Source: Allobosea psychrotolerans
GTDB lineage: Bacteria; Pseudomonadota; Alphaproteobacteria; Rhizobiales; Beijerinckiaceae
DNA: 64,000 bases
Direction: 5' to 3'
Assembly (NCBI RefSeq): GCF_002917105.1
Contig: NZ_PQFZ01000006.1
Coordinates: 1-64,000, forward strand
Shown: positions 9,190-17,799 of the stretch, one piece after another
Layout of the letters: each line of letters opens with the position of its first letter
How positions within the stretch are numbered: position 1 is the stretch's first letter
Translations under genes and position numbers: made by a program
Notes under the pieces: generated by a model
The model's input: only the letters and a program-made list of their open reading frames with translations
Database searches by the model: none
What the model was told of the DNA's origin: nothing

Positions 9190-10671
9190 ATGCTGGCGTT
9201 CTGGCGACACGCATACCGCGCTCTTCCCAAGCGGCTCATCGCGCTGGCCTTGCCGGCCGCTCTGCTCGTGGCCTGCACCAACGACCAGAGCGCCCTGCTG
9301 CCGCAGCAGACCACCGGCGGCGAGCTGGCGCCGCGCGTCAACGCGATCCAGCGCGCCTCGGACAGCGAACATCAGCGGCTGCTGACGGCCTTCGGCGGCG
9401 AGTATCGCGCGCCCAACGCCCGGGCCGCGCTCGACGAGGTGGTCCAGCGGCTGGCCAAGGCGAGCGAGGGCCAGATCGGCGCCTATGAGATCACCATCCT
9501 GAATTCGCCGGTGGTGAACGCGTTTGCCCTGCCCAATGGCCGGCTCTATGTGACGCGCGGCTTGCTGGCGCTCGCCAACGACACCGCCGAGATCGCCTCG
9601 GTGCTCGCCCATGAGATCGCCCATGTCACGGCGCAGCACGCGGTCGAGCGCGCCGAGAAGGAGCTCGAATCCGCCCTGGTCAGCCAGGTCGTCTCGCAGG
9701 TGCTGAAGGATCCCGCCGCGGGCGCGGCGGTGCAGGCGGGCTCGAAGCTCTCGCTCGCGCGCTTCTCGCGCCAGCAGGAGCTGACTGCCGACCAGATCAG
9801 CGTGCGCAACATCTCGCGCGCCGGCTACGACCCTTATGGCGCCGGCCGCTTCCTCGCAGCGCTCGGCCGCAACACCGCCTTCCGCAATGCCGGCCAGGGC
9901 CAGAGCGCCGAGGACAAGCGGCTCGACATTCTCTCCAGCCATCCCGCGACGCCCGAGCGCGTCGCCGCCGTGACCGCCGGCGCCCGCCAGATCGGCGCGC
10001 CGGGCATCGGCGAGCGCGACGCCGCCCGCTGGCTCGCCGCGATCGACGGCATCGCCTATGGCGACGACCCGCGCGACGGCGTGGTGCGCGGCAAGCGCTA
10101 TCTCAACAGCGCGCTGCGCATCGCCTTCACCGCGCCGGACGGCTTCAGCCTGGAATCGGCGCGCGACATGGTGATCGGCGTCAGCGCCAACGGCAACCAG
10201 GCGCTGCGCTTCGATTCAGTCAGCCTGAAACCGGGCCAGACGCTGGAAGCCTATGTCACCTCCGGCTGGATCGACGGCGTCGAGACCGGCGCGGTCGAGA
10301 CCCTCGACGTTGCAGGCCAGCCCGCCGTCGTCACCACCGGCAGGGGCACCGACTGGACGTTCAGGCTCGCGGCGATCCAGGCCGGCGGGCGGGTCTATCG
10401 CTTCATCCTGGCAGCGAAGGGCGCAAGCGACCCGGAGCGGCCGATGCGTGCCGTGATCGACAGCTTCCGCGCCCTGACAGCGGCGGAAGCGCAGGCCGCC
10501 AGGCCGATGCAGATCCACATCGTCACCGCCGCGGCCGGCGACACCGCGGCCAGCATGGCGGCGCGCATGCCCGGCCTGGACCGGGCGCAGGAGCTCTTCC
10601 TGGTCCTGAACGGGCTGGATCGCAGCGGCCCGCTGACGCCCGGGCAGCGCTACAAGATCGTCGCGGAATAG
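9190..10671 (+). CDS. M48 family metalloprotease, lipoprotein, with LysM-like C-terminus
   Basis: 493 residues. Signal peptide ending in a lipobox LLVAC (Cys29), so probably anchored to a periplasm-facing membrane. Zinc-binding HEIAH at 141-145 within SVLAHEIAHVTAQHA and third ligand Glu197 in RQQELTADQIS place it in peptidase family M48 (BepA/LoiP-like), which clears or assists misassembled outer-membrane proteins. A C-terminal segment (about 443-493, IHIVTAAAGDTAASMAARM then NGLDRSGPLTPGQRYKIV) resembles a LysM module, which would tie the enzyme to peptidoglycan. Likely co-transcribed with the upstream secreted protein. Confidence 0.88.
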   Translation: MLAFWRHAYRALPKRLIALALPAALLVACTNDQSALLPQQTTGGELAPRVNAIQRASDSEHQRLLTAFGGEYRAPNARAALDEVVQRLAKASEGQIGAYEITILNSPVVNAFALPNGRLYVTRGLLALANDTAEIASVLAHEIAHVTAQHAVERAEKELESALVSQVVSQVLKDPAAGAAVQAGSKLSLARFSRQQELTADQISVRNISRAGYDPYGAGRFLAALGRNTAFRNAGQGQSAEDKRLDILSSHPATPERVAAVTAGARQIGAPGIGERDAARWLAAIDGIAYGDDPRDGVVRGKRYLNSALRIAFTAPDGFSLESARDMVIGVSANGNQALRFDSVSLKPGQTLEAYVTSGWIDGVETGAVETLDVAGQPAVVTTGRGTDWTFRLAAIQAGGRVYRFILAAKGASDPERPMRAVIDSFRALTAAEAQAARPMQIHIVTAAAGDTAASMAARMPGLDRAQELFLVLNGLDRSGPLTPGQRYKIVAE

Positions 10672-10728
10672 CGACCGGCCGCGACGCTCTGATACTGACG
10701 GCCTTTAGAGTCCGTCTGGAACCTCCAG

Positions 10729-10845
10729 CCCTCATCCTGAGGAGCCGCGTCAGCGGCGTCTCGAAGGTTGCTCCAGAGGTTGCGGAGCCTCCTGGAGCAT
10801 CCTTCGAGACGCCATTTCCTCGGAAATGGCTCCTCAGGATGAGGG
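10729..10845. repeat. Long stem-loop repeat (CCTCATCCTGAGGAG type)
   Basis: Outer arms CCCTCATCCTGAGGAGC (left) and GCTCCTCAGGATGAGGG (right) are complementary, and inner arms CGTCTCGAAGG / CCTTCGAGACG also pair. The element could fold on itself over most of its 117 bases. Its arrangement is typical of dispersed palindromic repeats in Hyphomicrobiales genomes (my recollection, not searched). Confidence 0.7.
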
Positions 10846-10897
10846 CTCGCGGAGTGTCCAAACGAGGTCCTAGCGATGAGCGATGGCGTTATTCTTT

Positions 10898-10943
10898 GCC
10901 GTCATTCCGCGGCAGGCCGAAGGCCTGAGCCCGGAATGACGGC
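10898..10943. repeat. 12-bp inverted repeat, GTCATTCCG type
   Basis: GCCGTCATTCCG at 10898-10909 is the exact reverse complement of CGGAATGACGGC at 10932-10943, with a 22-base loop that contains a further small palindrome AGGCCGAAGGCCT. Related CCGGGATGACGG text appears in the repeats at 58857-59040 and 62110-62270. Confidence 0.65.
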
Positions 10944-10974
10944 GCAGCCTCAGCCATAAGTCGCCGAAACGAAG

Positions 10975-11000
10975 AAACCCGGCGGTCGCCCGCCGGGTTT
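10975..11000. terminator. Bidirectional intrinsic terminator between M48 protease and carD
   Basis: AAACCCGGCGG (10975-10985) pairs perfectly with CCGCCGGGTTT (10990-11000) around a 4-base loop. It is followed by TTTCTCTT on the plus strand and by TTTCTTCG on the minus strand. Position 3' of both convergent genes fits termination of either. Confidence 0.75.
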
Positions 11001-11026
11001 CTCTTAAACTCGCAGGGAAAGGAGCC

Positions 11027-11626
11027 TCAGGCGGCTTCTTCCTGGATGTCGTCATTGTCGCCTTCGATCTCGGCTTCAGCCTCGGCCGCCTCGCCCTTGG
11101 CGGCGCGGCGCGGCGATTTGGCGAGCTGGGCCTCGATCTTCTTCAGGGCCTCGGTCTCGGTGACGTCGTCGACGACGGCGATCTCGCGGGTCATGCGATC
11201 GACGGCCGCCTCATAGAGCTGGCGCTCGGAGTAGGACTGCTCGGGCTGCGCCTCGGAGCGATAGAGATCGCGCACGACCTCGGCGATCGCGACGAGATCG
11301 CCCGAATTGATCTTGGCCTCGTATTCCTGCGCCCGGCGCGACCACATGGTGCGCTTGATGCGCGCGCGGCCGGTCAGCGTGGTCAGGGCCTTGGTGACGC
11401 TCTCCGCATCGGCGAGCTTGCGCAGGCCGACGCTGGCGGCCTTGGCCGTGGGAACGCGCAGGGTCATCTTGTCCTTGGCGAAGCTGACGACGAAGAGCTC
11501 GAGCTTGAAGCCAGCGACTTCCTGCTCCTCGATCGCCGTGATCTGGCCGACGCCATGAGACGGGTAGACGACGAACTCGCCCGTCTTGAAACCTAGGCGC
11601 ACAACAGCTTTCTTCACCATGGACAT
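11027..11626 (-). CDS. carD: CarD family transcriptional regulator
   Basis: 199 residues from ATG 11626 (GGAG ten bases upstream; ATG 11620 also possible). N-terminal CarD/CdnL/TRCF-like RNA-polymerase-interaction domain: FKTGEFVVYPSHGVGQITAIEEQEVAGFKLE, then a helical C-terminal part with MWSRRAQEYEAKINSGDLVAIAEVVRDLYR, which is the family's DNA-contacting module. A polar acidic tail ends the protein. CarD proteins bind the RNA polymerase beta subunit and stabilise open complexes at housekeeping promoters. The gene follows fdxA in the same direction, an arrangement widespread in alphaproteobacteria, but with a 389-base gap and probably its own promoter. Confidence 0.93.
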   Translation of the reverse strand: MSMVKKAVVRLGFKTGEFVVYPSHGVGQITAIEEQEVAGFKLELFVVSFAKDKMTLRVPTAKAASVGLRKLADAESVTKALTTLTGRARIKRTMWSRRAQEYEAKINSGDLVAIAEVVRDLYRSEAQPEQSYSERQLYEAAVDRMTREIAVVDDVTETEALKKIEAQLAKSPRRAAKGEAAEAEAEIEGDNDDIQEEAA

Positions 11627-12015
11627 GCCGTTACGACTCCTGACCGGACCGCTTGACGCGGCTTGACGTTGTCCGCCTCCGGACGGGATGACCGGAGGCG
11701 CTCTGCCTGATGCGAACGGACCGATCATCAGGATCGGTCCAAATGCCTCACGCGTCCCTCAGCCGACCGTTTCATACGCACTCAAAGACAACGGACGACT
11801 TCGCTCCGGCAACGCACCGGGAGCTGGGATCGTTCGTATCGAAGGGGGCGCCCCGTTCGTGAAACCTCGCAGGGGCATGCGGAACGAATTCGACTGTGCT
11901 GATATGCATAGCACAAAAAACACGCCGAATCAAAGGTAAACGCGTTTTCACCTCGGCTTGGCGCGCAATGCAGCCAAGCAAGTCAGCACTCACCCCTGTT
12001 CAGGTGACGGCAGAT
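11627..12015. other. carD leader / fdxA-carD intergenic region
   Basis: 389 bases. Short frames of 83 and 73 codons on opposite strands have no ribosome site or recognisable product. On the minus strand the region holds a candidate promoter (11905-11933) and two hairpins: GGACCGATC/GATCGGTCC at 11718-11740 and CGCCTCCGG/CCGGAGGCG at 11674-11700, both between that promoter and carD. Confidence 0.5.
11905..11933 (-). promoter_or_regulatory. Candidate carD promoter
   Basis: On the minus strand TTGATT (11933-11928), a 17-base spacer and TATGCA (11910-11905) match a housekeeping promoter. A palindrome TGTGCT...AGCACA (11895-11915) overlaps the -10 box and could be an operator. The predicted leader would be about 270 bases long. 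Confidence 0.35.
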
Positions 12016-12354
12016 TCAGTCGCCCTCGCCGGGATTCGGCGAGAAATGCTCTTCGAGCTTGCCGGCGACGCCGTCGAAGGCTTTCGCATCCGGCGGCGCG
12101 TCCTTCTTCTGGGTGATGTTGGGCCAGGACGAAGCATATTTCGAGTTGAGCTGCAGCCAGCTTTCGAGCCCCGGCTCGGTGTCGGGCTTGATCGCCTCGG
12201 CCGGGCATTCCGGCTCGCAGACGCCGCAATCGATGCATTCATCGGGATGAATGACGAGCATGTTCTCGCCTTCATAGAAGCAGTCGACCGGACAGACCTC
12301 GACGCAATCCATGTACTTGCACTTGATGCAGTTCTCGGTGACCACATAGGTCAT
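12016..12354 (-). CDS. fdxA: Seven-iron ferredoxin FdxA
   Basis: 112 residues, usual length. The N-terminal cluster motif [17 protein letters not shown] (Cys9, 12, 17, 21, 25) and the second [12 protein letters not shown] (Cys40, 43, 46, 50) give the [3Fe-4S][4Fe-4S] pattern of Azotobacter-type ferredoxin I. The C-terminal half has the conserved [22 protein letters not shown] region that wraps the fold. It is a cytoplasmic low-potential electron carrier. It sits between the S4-domain protein and carD, a conserved alphaproteobacterial arrangement. Confidence 0.97.
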   Translation of the reverse strand: MTYVVTENCIKCKYMDCVEVCPVDCFYEGENMLVIHPDECIDCGVCEPECPAEAIKPDTEPGLESWLQLNSKYASSWPNITQKKDAPPDAKAFDGVAGKLEEHFSPNPGEGD

Positions 12355-12530
12355 GTCGTCCGTCCTTCTTCGTCCGCGCGCGGCCGCCTCATAAAGCGCC
12401 GAAGGGCGCGGGTTTCAAGGCCGTTTTCAGCCCATTCGGCAGTAGGAATTTCTACCCGGAGCGCCGCGCGGAGATGGAAATTCCCAGTACCGATCAGTGA
12501 CAATCATATGTACACAAATGAATATTCAGC

Positions 12531-12842
12531 TTAGCCGCCCGGTTTCCCCTCGGCAAGCGACGGATCGTCGCGCGCCGCGCCGTTCAACGGCTCGTAGAGC
12601 AGCCGCGCCTCCTCGTAGGGACCGCGCCGCGTGCCCAGATCCAGGACCCGCACGACGAGCGTGGCATGCGGCAGCGCCAGGGTCAGCACGTCGCCGAGCT
12701 TGAGCCCATGCGCGGCGTTTTCGATCCTGCGCCCTTCGACCCTGACATGCCCATCCTCAACCAGGCGCACCGCAGCCGGGCGCGTCCTGGCGAAGCGCGC
12801 GAACCAGAGCCATTTGTCGAGGCGTTGCCGATCCTGCCGCAA
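12531..12842 (-). CDS. RNA-binding S4 domain protein (Hsp15/HslR-like)
   Basis: 103 residues. The N-terminal S4 RNA-binding domain begins RLDKWLWFARFARTRPAAVRLVEDGHVRVEG, with the usual lysine/tryptophan helix and the GxVxVNG-like turn. The C-terminal part reads RRGPYEEARLLYEPL, similar to Hsp15-family proteins. Hsp15 rescues stalled 50S subunits with nascent chains in E. coli; that role is transferred by family only. It is downstream of the SUV3-type helicase gene in the same direction, separated by 145 bases holding a palindromic repeat. Confidence 0.88.
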   Translation of the reverse strand: MRQDRQRLDKWLWFARFARTRPAAVRLVEDGHVRVEGRRIENAAHGLKLGDVLTLALPHATLVVRVLDLGTRRGPYEEARLLYEPLNGAARDDPSLAEGKPGG

Positions 12843-12930
12843 GGGCCGCCTTTCCGTTCAGCGTCGTGGCCTCAGAGTCCTTCCGCGTTTCCCCGAACCG
12901 CGGAAAGACTCGATCTCCTTGTCTTATCCC

Positions 12931-12972
12931 GTTGTCTTCACGCGAAGCGGTGTCCGCTTCGCTCGAAAATGC
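12931..12972. repeat. Intergenic palindromic repeat, family A copy 2 (inverted, short)
   Basis: Reverse complement of the family A core: GTCTTCACGCGAAGCGG then TGTCCGCTTCGCTCGAAAA. Within it CGCGAAGCGG and CCGCTTCG can pair. It lies between the helicase and S4 genes and lacks the AGAGC-type flank of the longer copies. Confidence 0.65.
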
Positions 12973-12987
12973 CCTGGAATCGCCCGC

Positions 12988-15900
12988 TCACGTCTTGCGC
13001 CCCTCGAGCTGGGCCTTGAGCGCGGCAAGCTTGGCGAAGGGCGAATCCGGATCGGGCTCGCGCTCGGCCGGCCTCGGGCGCTGCGGCTGCTGGAAACGCT
13101 CGCCACCGCGATCCTCGCGACGCGGCCCGCCCGGCCGCTGATCGCGCTTGAACTCGGGCCGCGGGCCGCGACCCTGCTCGGGACGCCCGCCGCGTGGCGG
13201 CTGCCCCTGGCGCGGCGCATCGTCGCGCCGTGGTCCCCGCTCCGGGCGCGGCGCAGCGGGAGCCGTCTCGGCACCGGCTGCCGCGGCCACGGCCGGGCGA
13301 TCCGGCCCACCCTCGCGCCGCCTGTCATCGGGCCGCCCGCCGCGGTTGGGCCTGTCGCCGCGACGACCGCCCGGCTGGCGTTCACCGGGCGCGCCCTCGC
13401 GCGGGGCGCCACGGCCAGCCTGTTCGGGCCTGCGCCCGCCCTGGTGGCGATGCGGCCGCCAGACCTCGATCAATTCCGGCTCGGCCGCTGGCGCAGGCGT
13501 TGCGGTCGCAGCCGCCTCTGTCGCCTCGGCAGCAGCCTCCGCCGGCGCTTGCTCAGCAGGCTCTTCGGCGGCGTCCGGCAAGGCCGACATCAGATCAGCG
13601 GGAACGGCCACGGGTTCCGGCTCGGGAGCTGGCGCCGCTTCGGTTTCCGCCGGGAGCGGCGCGACGGCCTCCGTCACCTCGGATACGGACGCCACATCCT
13701 CGGCGACAGAAGCGGGCTCGTCGGAGACGACGCCCTCCGCCGGTTGCTCGGCAGCCTCAGTGGCAACAACAGTCTGATCGACCTTGACCGGCTCCGGCTT
13801 CGGCGCCGGGGGCGCAGCCAACGGCACGGTGATGGCCGGGCCCGGACGCTTAACCGAGACATAGCCGAGCGAGCGCAGGATCGAGGCGAAATCCTCGCCG
13901 GCGCAACCGACGAGCGAGGTCATCGCGCCGGTGGCGACGAAACCGTCCTGGTCGGCGGCGCCGCTCGGCGGCGTGCCCTGGGTGAGGCCCGGGCGATAGG
14001 CGATCGCCGGCCGGATCAGATCGGCCAGGCGCTCCAGGATGTCGACGCGCACGGCACGCTCTCCGCAGACGCGATAGCCGGCAGCGCGGTAGAGCCCCTT
14101 GGGAACCGCCTTGTCGACGGCAAACGAGGTCCGGCCCGAAGCCGCGAGGTGGGCAATGTCGTCGAGCCCGCTCATCTCCGGCGAACCGTGCTTGAGGGCC
14201 CAGAGCTGGGCCGCGAGCGCGCGGGGTGCCGGCTTCAGCAGCGCCGGCACATAAAGATGGAACGCGCCGAAACGGATGCCCAGCTGGCGCAGGGCGGCAC
14301 GGCCCTCCTGGTCGAGCGCCTTCATCTCCTCGCCGACCTTGGTGCGCTCGAGCACGCCGAGCGATTCGGCGACCTGATAGGCGATGCCGCGCGCGATGCC
14401 GGTCAGCGTCGCCGCATCCTCCAGCAACAGCAGCGCACCGAGCAGGCGGGTGACGTGATTCTTCAGCCAGAGCGTCAGGCGCGTCTCGACCTGCTCGCGC
14501 GCCGGCCCCGTCAGATGTTCCTCGACCAGCAGGCGCAGGCGCGGCTCGATCGCCTTCTCGCCCGCGACCAGGCGCGCCACCGGCTCGCCGACCCAGCGCA
14601 GCAAACCGTCATGCGACAACACGAAAGCATCGTCGCCGGCCAGAACGACGCGCGCGGCGCGCGCTTCGATCTCGCTGGCGAGCGCCTTCATCGCAGCCAT
14701 ATTCAGGGCTTTCGCCTCCGGCCCGCCGGCCTTCGGGTCCGCCGTGAAGCGAAACCCCTGCAGCATTCCGACGTGCTGGCCCTCGACGAGCACATCGCCC
14801 GCCGTGGTGACCTCAGCCTCCAACATGGTATTCTCCCGCAAACGACGCATCAGCACACTCGTGCGCCGATCCACAAAACGGCTGGCAAGCCTCTCGTGCA
14901 AAGCGTCCGACAGCTTGTCCTCTACAAGACGCGCCACCCCCTGCCAATGCTCAGGATCAGGCAACCAGTCGGGACGGTTGGCGACGAAGGTCCAGGTTCG
15001 CACCTGCGCGATGCGCGCCGACAGCGTATCGATCTCGCCATCCGTGCGGTCGAGCGCCGAAAGCTGGGCGTGATACCAGTCCAGATCGAGCCGGCCATGG
15101 CGCATCAGGCGCAGATAAAGCGTGGTCGCGAGGTCCGCATGCTGCATGGGCGCGATCTTGCGGTAATCGGGCAGTCCGCACACCTCCCAGAGCCGCTCGA
15201 CCGCAGCACGCCCCTGAGCCAGCGCCTTGACGTCGGGGTCCTTCGCCAGGATTTCCAGCGTCGTCATGTCCTCCGCGATCAGCGCCCGCGTCAGCCCCGG
15301 CTCCGAAGGCTGGATATTGAGGCTGTCGAGCAAACTCTCGATCGAACGCTGGTCGAGATCGGTGTTGCGCCACTGCAACTGCCGAACCGGTTCGAAGCGA
15401 TGGTTCTCGATCGCATCGACGAGATCGGCCTCGAAGGGCGGGCAACGTCCGCTGGTGCCGAAGGTGCCGTCGCGCAGATGCCGCCCCGCCCGCCCCGCGA
15501 TCTGGCCGAATTCGGCCGGGTTGAGCTTGCGGACATGATGGCCGTCGAACTTCTTGTCCGCTGCGAAGGCGATATGGTCGACATCGAGATTGAGGCCCAT
15601 GCCGATCGCGTCGGTCGCGACGAGATAGTCGACATCGCCCGACTGGTAGATCTCGACCTGCGCATTGCGTGTCCGCGGCGACAAGGCACCCAGCACCACG
15701 GCCGCCCCGCCCTTCTGCCGGCGGATCAGCTCGGCGATGGCGTAGACCTCCTCGACCGAGAAGGCGACGATGGCCGAGCGCGGCGGCAGCCTGGTGATCT
15801 TGCGGTCGCCGGCGAAGAGCAATTGCGACAGGCGCGGGCGCGTGACGACGTGGACGCCGGGGATGAGCTGCTCGATCAGCGGCTTCATCGTGCCGGCCCC

Positions 15901-16332
15901 GATCAGCATGGTCTCGGCCCGGCCGCGCCGGTTCAGGAGCCGGTCGGTGAAGACATGGCCGCGATCAAGATCAGCGGCGAGCTGGATCTCGTCGATCGCG
16001 ACGAAATCGACCGCAAGATCGCGCGGCATCGCTTCAACCGTGCAGACCCAGAAGCGCGGCCGCTCCGGCTTGATCTTCTCCTCGCCGGTGACGAGCGCTA
16101 CAGCCTCCGCGCCGACCTTCTCGACCACGCGGCTGTAGACCTCGCGCGCCAGCAGCCGGAGCGGCAAGCCGATCATGCCTGTCGGATGCGCCACCATCCG
16201 CTCGATCGCCAGATGCGTCTTGCCGGTGTTGGTGGGGCCGAGAACCGCGGTGACGCCGTTTGCACGGACGGAGCGAGGCAAGGGACGAGCTGAAATCAAA
16301 ACGCGACCGATCGTGACCGCCCGCCCCGCCAT
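12988..16332 (-). CDS. SUV3-type ATP-dependent RNA helicase with disordered C-terminal tail
   Basis: 1114 residues. Helicase core: Walker A GPTNTGKT (32-39), motif II DEIQ (114-117, the DEIQ variant typical of SUV3/SUPV3L1), GAGTMKP, motif V ATDAIGMGLNLDVDHI and motif VI QIAGRAGR. This family unwinds RNA duplexes; mitochondrial SUV3 works with the degradosome. The helicase and its C-terminal helical domains end near residue 837. The remaining 277 residues are low-complexity: an Ala/Pro/Glu acidic stretch of about 120, then an Arg/Gly/Pro-rich stretch of about 125, closing with DSPFAKLAALKAQLEGRK. No clear ribosome site at ATG 16332. Confidence 0.92.
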   Translation of the reverse strand: MAGRAVTIGRVLISARPLPRSVRANGVTAVLGPTNTGKTHLAIERMVAHPTGMIGLPLRLLAREVYSRVVEKVGAEAVALVTGEEKIKPERPRFWVCTVEAMPRDLAVDFVAIDEIQLAADLDRGHVFTDRLLNRRGRAETMLIGAGTMKPLIEQLIPGVHVVTRPRLSQLLFAGDRKITRLPPRSAIVAFSVEEVYAIAELIRRQKGGAAVVLGALSPRTRNAQVEIYQSGDVDYLVATDAIGMGLNLDVDHIAFAADKKFDGHHVRKLNPAEFGQIAGRAGRHLRDGTFGTSGRCPPFEADLVDAIENHRFEPVRQLQWRNTDLDQRSIESLLDSLNIQPSEPGLTRALIAEDMTTLEILAKDPDVKALAQGRAAVERLWEVCGLPDYRKIAPMQHADLATTLYLRLMRHGRLDLDWYHAQLSALDRTDGEIDTLSARIAQVRTWTFVANRPDWLPDPEHWQGVARLVEDKLSDALHERLASRFVDRRTSVLMRRLRENTMLEAEVTTAGDVLVEGQHVGMLQGFRFTADPKAGGPEAKALNMAAMKALASEIEARAARVVLAGDDAFVLSHDGLLRWVGEPVARLVAGEKAIEPRLRLLVEEHLTGPAREQVETRLTLWLKNHVTRLLGALLLLEDAATLTGIARGIAYQVAESLGVLERTKVGEEMKALDQEGRAALRQLGIRFGAFHLYVPALLKPAPRALAAQLWALKHGSPEMSGLDDIAHLAASGRTSFAVDKAVPKGLYRAAGYRVCGERAVRVDILERLADLIRPAIAYRPGLTQGTPPSGAADQDGFVATGAMTSLVGCAGEDFASILRSLGYVSVKRPGPAITVPLAAPPAPKPEPVKVDQTVVATEAAEQPAEGVVSDEPASVAEDVASVSEVTEAVAPLPAETEAAPAPEPEPVAVPADLMSALPDAAEEPAEQAPAEAAAEATEAAATATPAPAAEPELIEVWRPHRHQGGRRPEQAGRGAPREGAPGERQPGGRRGDRPNRGGRPDDRRREGGPDRPAVAAAAGAETAPAAPRPERGPRRDDAPRQGQPPRGGRPEQGRGPRPEFKRDQRPGGPRREDRGGERFQQPQRPRPAEREPDPDSPFAKLAALKAQLEGRKT

Positions 16333-16643
16333 CCGGCGCGCGGCTGCGCCGGACGGTCTCGGGGCGACGACGAGGCATCAGGGGATAGAACGAGTCCTGA
16401 ACGAAGCAAGCCCGAATCGCTGACTCGGCCTGAATCCGGTTTCGTTCCCGGCACGGTATCGCGGCTCAGGTGAACGCGACCACCCCATCTGGAATCGAAG
16501 CACCGGCATCGTCTGTCCTCTCGCGCGGCTGACGCGGCCCTGGGCCGTATCGCGCCTTCAGCCTATTTAGGTCTTTCCCGCGCCGAAACGAGAGGGTGCG
16601 CCGCCACGATGGTCAAGATCGCCGTCGATTCGGTCTGGCGTGA
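16333..16643. other. Intergenic region upstream of the SUV3-type helicase
   Basis: 311 bases between the helicase start and the stop of the hydrolase gene, which reads in the same direction. It should hold the helicase promoter. I found no convincing -35/-10 pair, terminator or repeat. Confidence 0.4.
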
Positions 16644-17531
16644 TCAGCCGAAGACGTCGACGAACACCTCGGCCGCCTCGTCGGGCGCCTCGACATGCAC
16701 GAAATGCCCGGCGCTTTCGCAGAAGGTGACCCTGGCCTCGTCGAAATGCTCCGGCACGAAAGCCGCCCATTCCGATTTCAGGATCGGGTCATGCCGGCCC
16801 CAATGTACCCGCGTCGGCTGGTGAATCCGCACGGATGGCGGTGCGTGGCCGTCGATCGCCGCCAGCCGCAGCGCGTTCTGGCTGCGATACCAGTCGAACC
16901 CGCCGCGCAGATTGCCGGGCTTCATGAAATTATCGACCCAGACCTCGAAGGCCGGCTCGAAAGCGTCCTTGCGGTGGCACCAATGCGTCAGGAAATGCCC
17001 GAGATAGAGCGAGCAGGCCTCGCGGCTCAAACCCACCAGCGCCTCGGCCAGGCCGAGCTGCTGGAACGACTGGTACCAGACCTCGTTGACATGCCCGTCA
17101 TGGACCCAACGCCCGCCGACGCTCGCTGTGGGGCAATTGAAGAACAGCAATCGCTCGACCGCCTGGGGATGCCGGCGCGCCAGCGCCTGCGCCGCATAGG
17201 CCCCGACATCATGGCCGACGACGCCCACCGCATCGAGATCCAGCGCATGCAGCAGCGCCGCCATGTCGTCGGCATGGCAATTGGCGCCGACATCGCTGCG
17301 CGGCGCCGCTGACTTGGCGCTGTCGCCAAAACCGCGCAGATCAGGCGCGATCAATCGGAACTCGCCATGCAGGCGATTGATCAGCGGCAGCCAGGTCGCC
17401 CAGAACTCCGGCCAGCCATGCAGCAACAGGACAGGTGGGCCATCGCCGATCTCGGCGACATGCAGCGTGGTGTCGCGGACAACGATCTGGCGATGGCGCA
17501 GACCCGGCGGAGCGGTGAAATCGGCGGTCAT
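16644..17531 (-). CDS. Alpha/beta hydrolase, epoxide hydrolase / haloacetate dehalogenase-like
   Basis: 295 residues. HGWPEFW at 38-44 is the oxyanion-hole motif of soluble epoxide hydrolases and fluoroacetate dehalogenases; GHDVGA puts an Asp nucleophile at 108, as these families require, instead of the Ser of esterases. RGFGDS after strand 4, HWGRHDPI (acid region) and [12 protein letters not shown] (His base) complete the fold. The enzyme would open an epoxide or remove halide through an aspartyl-ester intermediate. Which one is not decidable by eye; HGWPE favours epoxide hydrolase. It stands alone, flanked by intergenic DNA on both sides. Confidence 0.8.
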   Translation of the reverse strand: MTADFTAPPGLRHRQIVVRDTTLHVAEIGDGPPVLLLHGWPEFWATWLPLINRLHGEFRLIAPDLRGFGDSAKSAAPRSDVGANCHADDMAALLHALDLDAVGVVGHDVGAYAAQALARRHPQAVERLLFFNCPTASVGGRWVHDGHVNEVWYQSFQQLGLAEALVGLSREACSLYLGHFLTHWCHRKDAFEPAFEVWVDNFMKPGNLRGGFDWYRSQNALRLAAIDGHAPPSVRIHQPTRVHWGRHDPILKSEWAAFVPEHFDEARVTFCESAGHFVHVEAPDEAAEVFVDVFG

Positions 17532-17671
17532 GGCGTCTTTCTGGCGCAGGCAGTAGCGTCAGCGTAGCGCCGGCTCCGTCGCCGCCGCAATCGGCTGGGG
17601 AGCATGACGCCCTTGCGGCGCCGGTTCTCCACAGGCGGCTCGAGCGCATTCGCCCGCACGCAGCGCGCCGA

Positions 17672-17795
17672 GAGCCGGATGACTTCGGATGGCATCACCA
17701 AGTGATCCCATCTCAAATCTGAATCCGCCTCTCATCAAGACGTTAGAGCAGGATCGGCGCAAAAGACCGGTTCCCACTTTTTCGCATCCTGCTTG
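17672..17795. repeat. Intergenic palindromic repeat, family B copy 1
   Basis: Starts AGAGCCGGATGA and ends with ACTTTTTCGCATCCTGCT, matching the copy at 50797-50921 over about 120 bases with some substitutions. The internal palindrome is degraded here (GACTTCGGATGGCATCAC versus GTGATCCCATCTCAAATC). The 3' part pairs GAGCAGGAT with ATCCTGCTT. Similar to rhizobial intergenic mosaic elements. Confidence 0.75.
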
Positions 17796-17799
17796 AGCC

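Larger units (their letters stand above)
10672..11026. other. Intergenic region between convergent M48 protease and carD genes
   Basis: 355 bases without a credible gene. It holds, in order, a long imperfect stem-loop (10729-10845), a 12-bp inverted repeat (10898-10943) and a bidirectional terminator-like hairpin (10975-11000). I see nothing else in it. Confidence 0.7.

Noticed and set aside
11895..11915. Terminator for fdxA at the TGTGCT...AGCACA palindrome
   Set aside because: No T-run follows the hairpin on the fdxA strand; the A-rich tract lies on the wrong side.
11688..11939. A possible 83-residue protein between fdxA and carD
   Set aside because: No ribosome site, no recognisable product, and the region contains hairpins and a promoter-like site on the other strand.
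12631..16293. A plus-strand open frame of 1220 codons opposite the helicase gene
   Set aside because: It lies antisense to a well-supported SUV3-type helicase; its translation is rich in Arg, Leu, Asp and His without domain motifs, as expected for a shadow frame in high-GC DNA.
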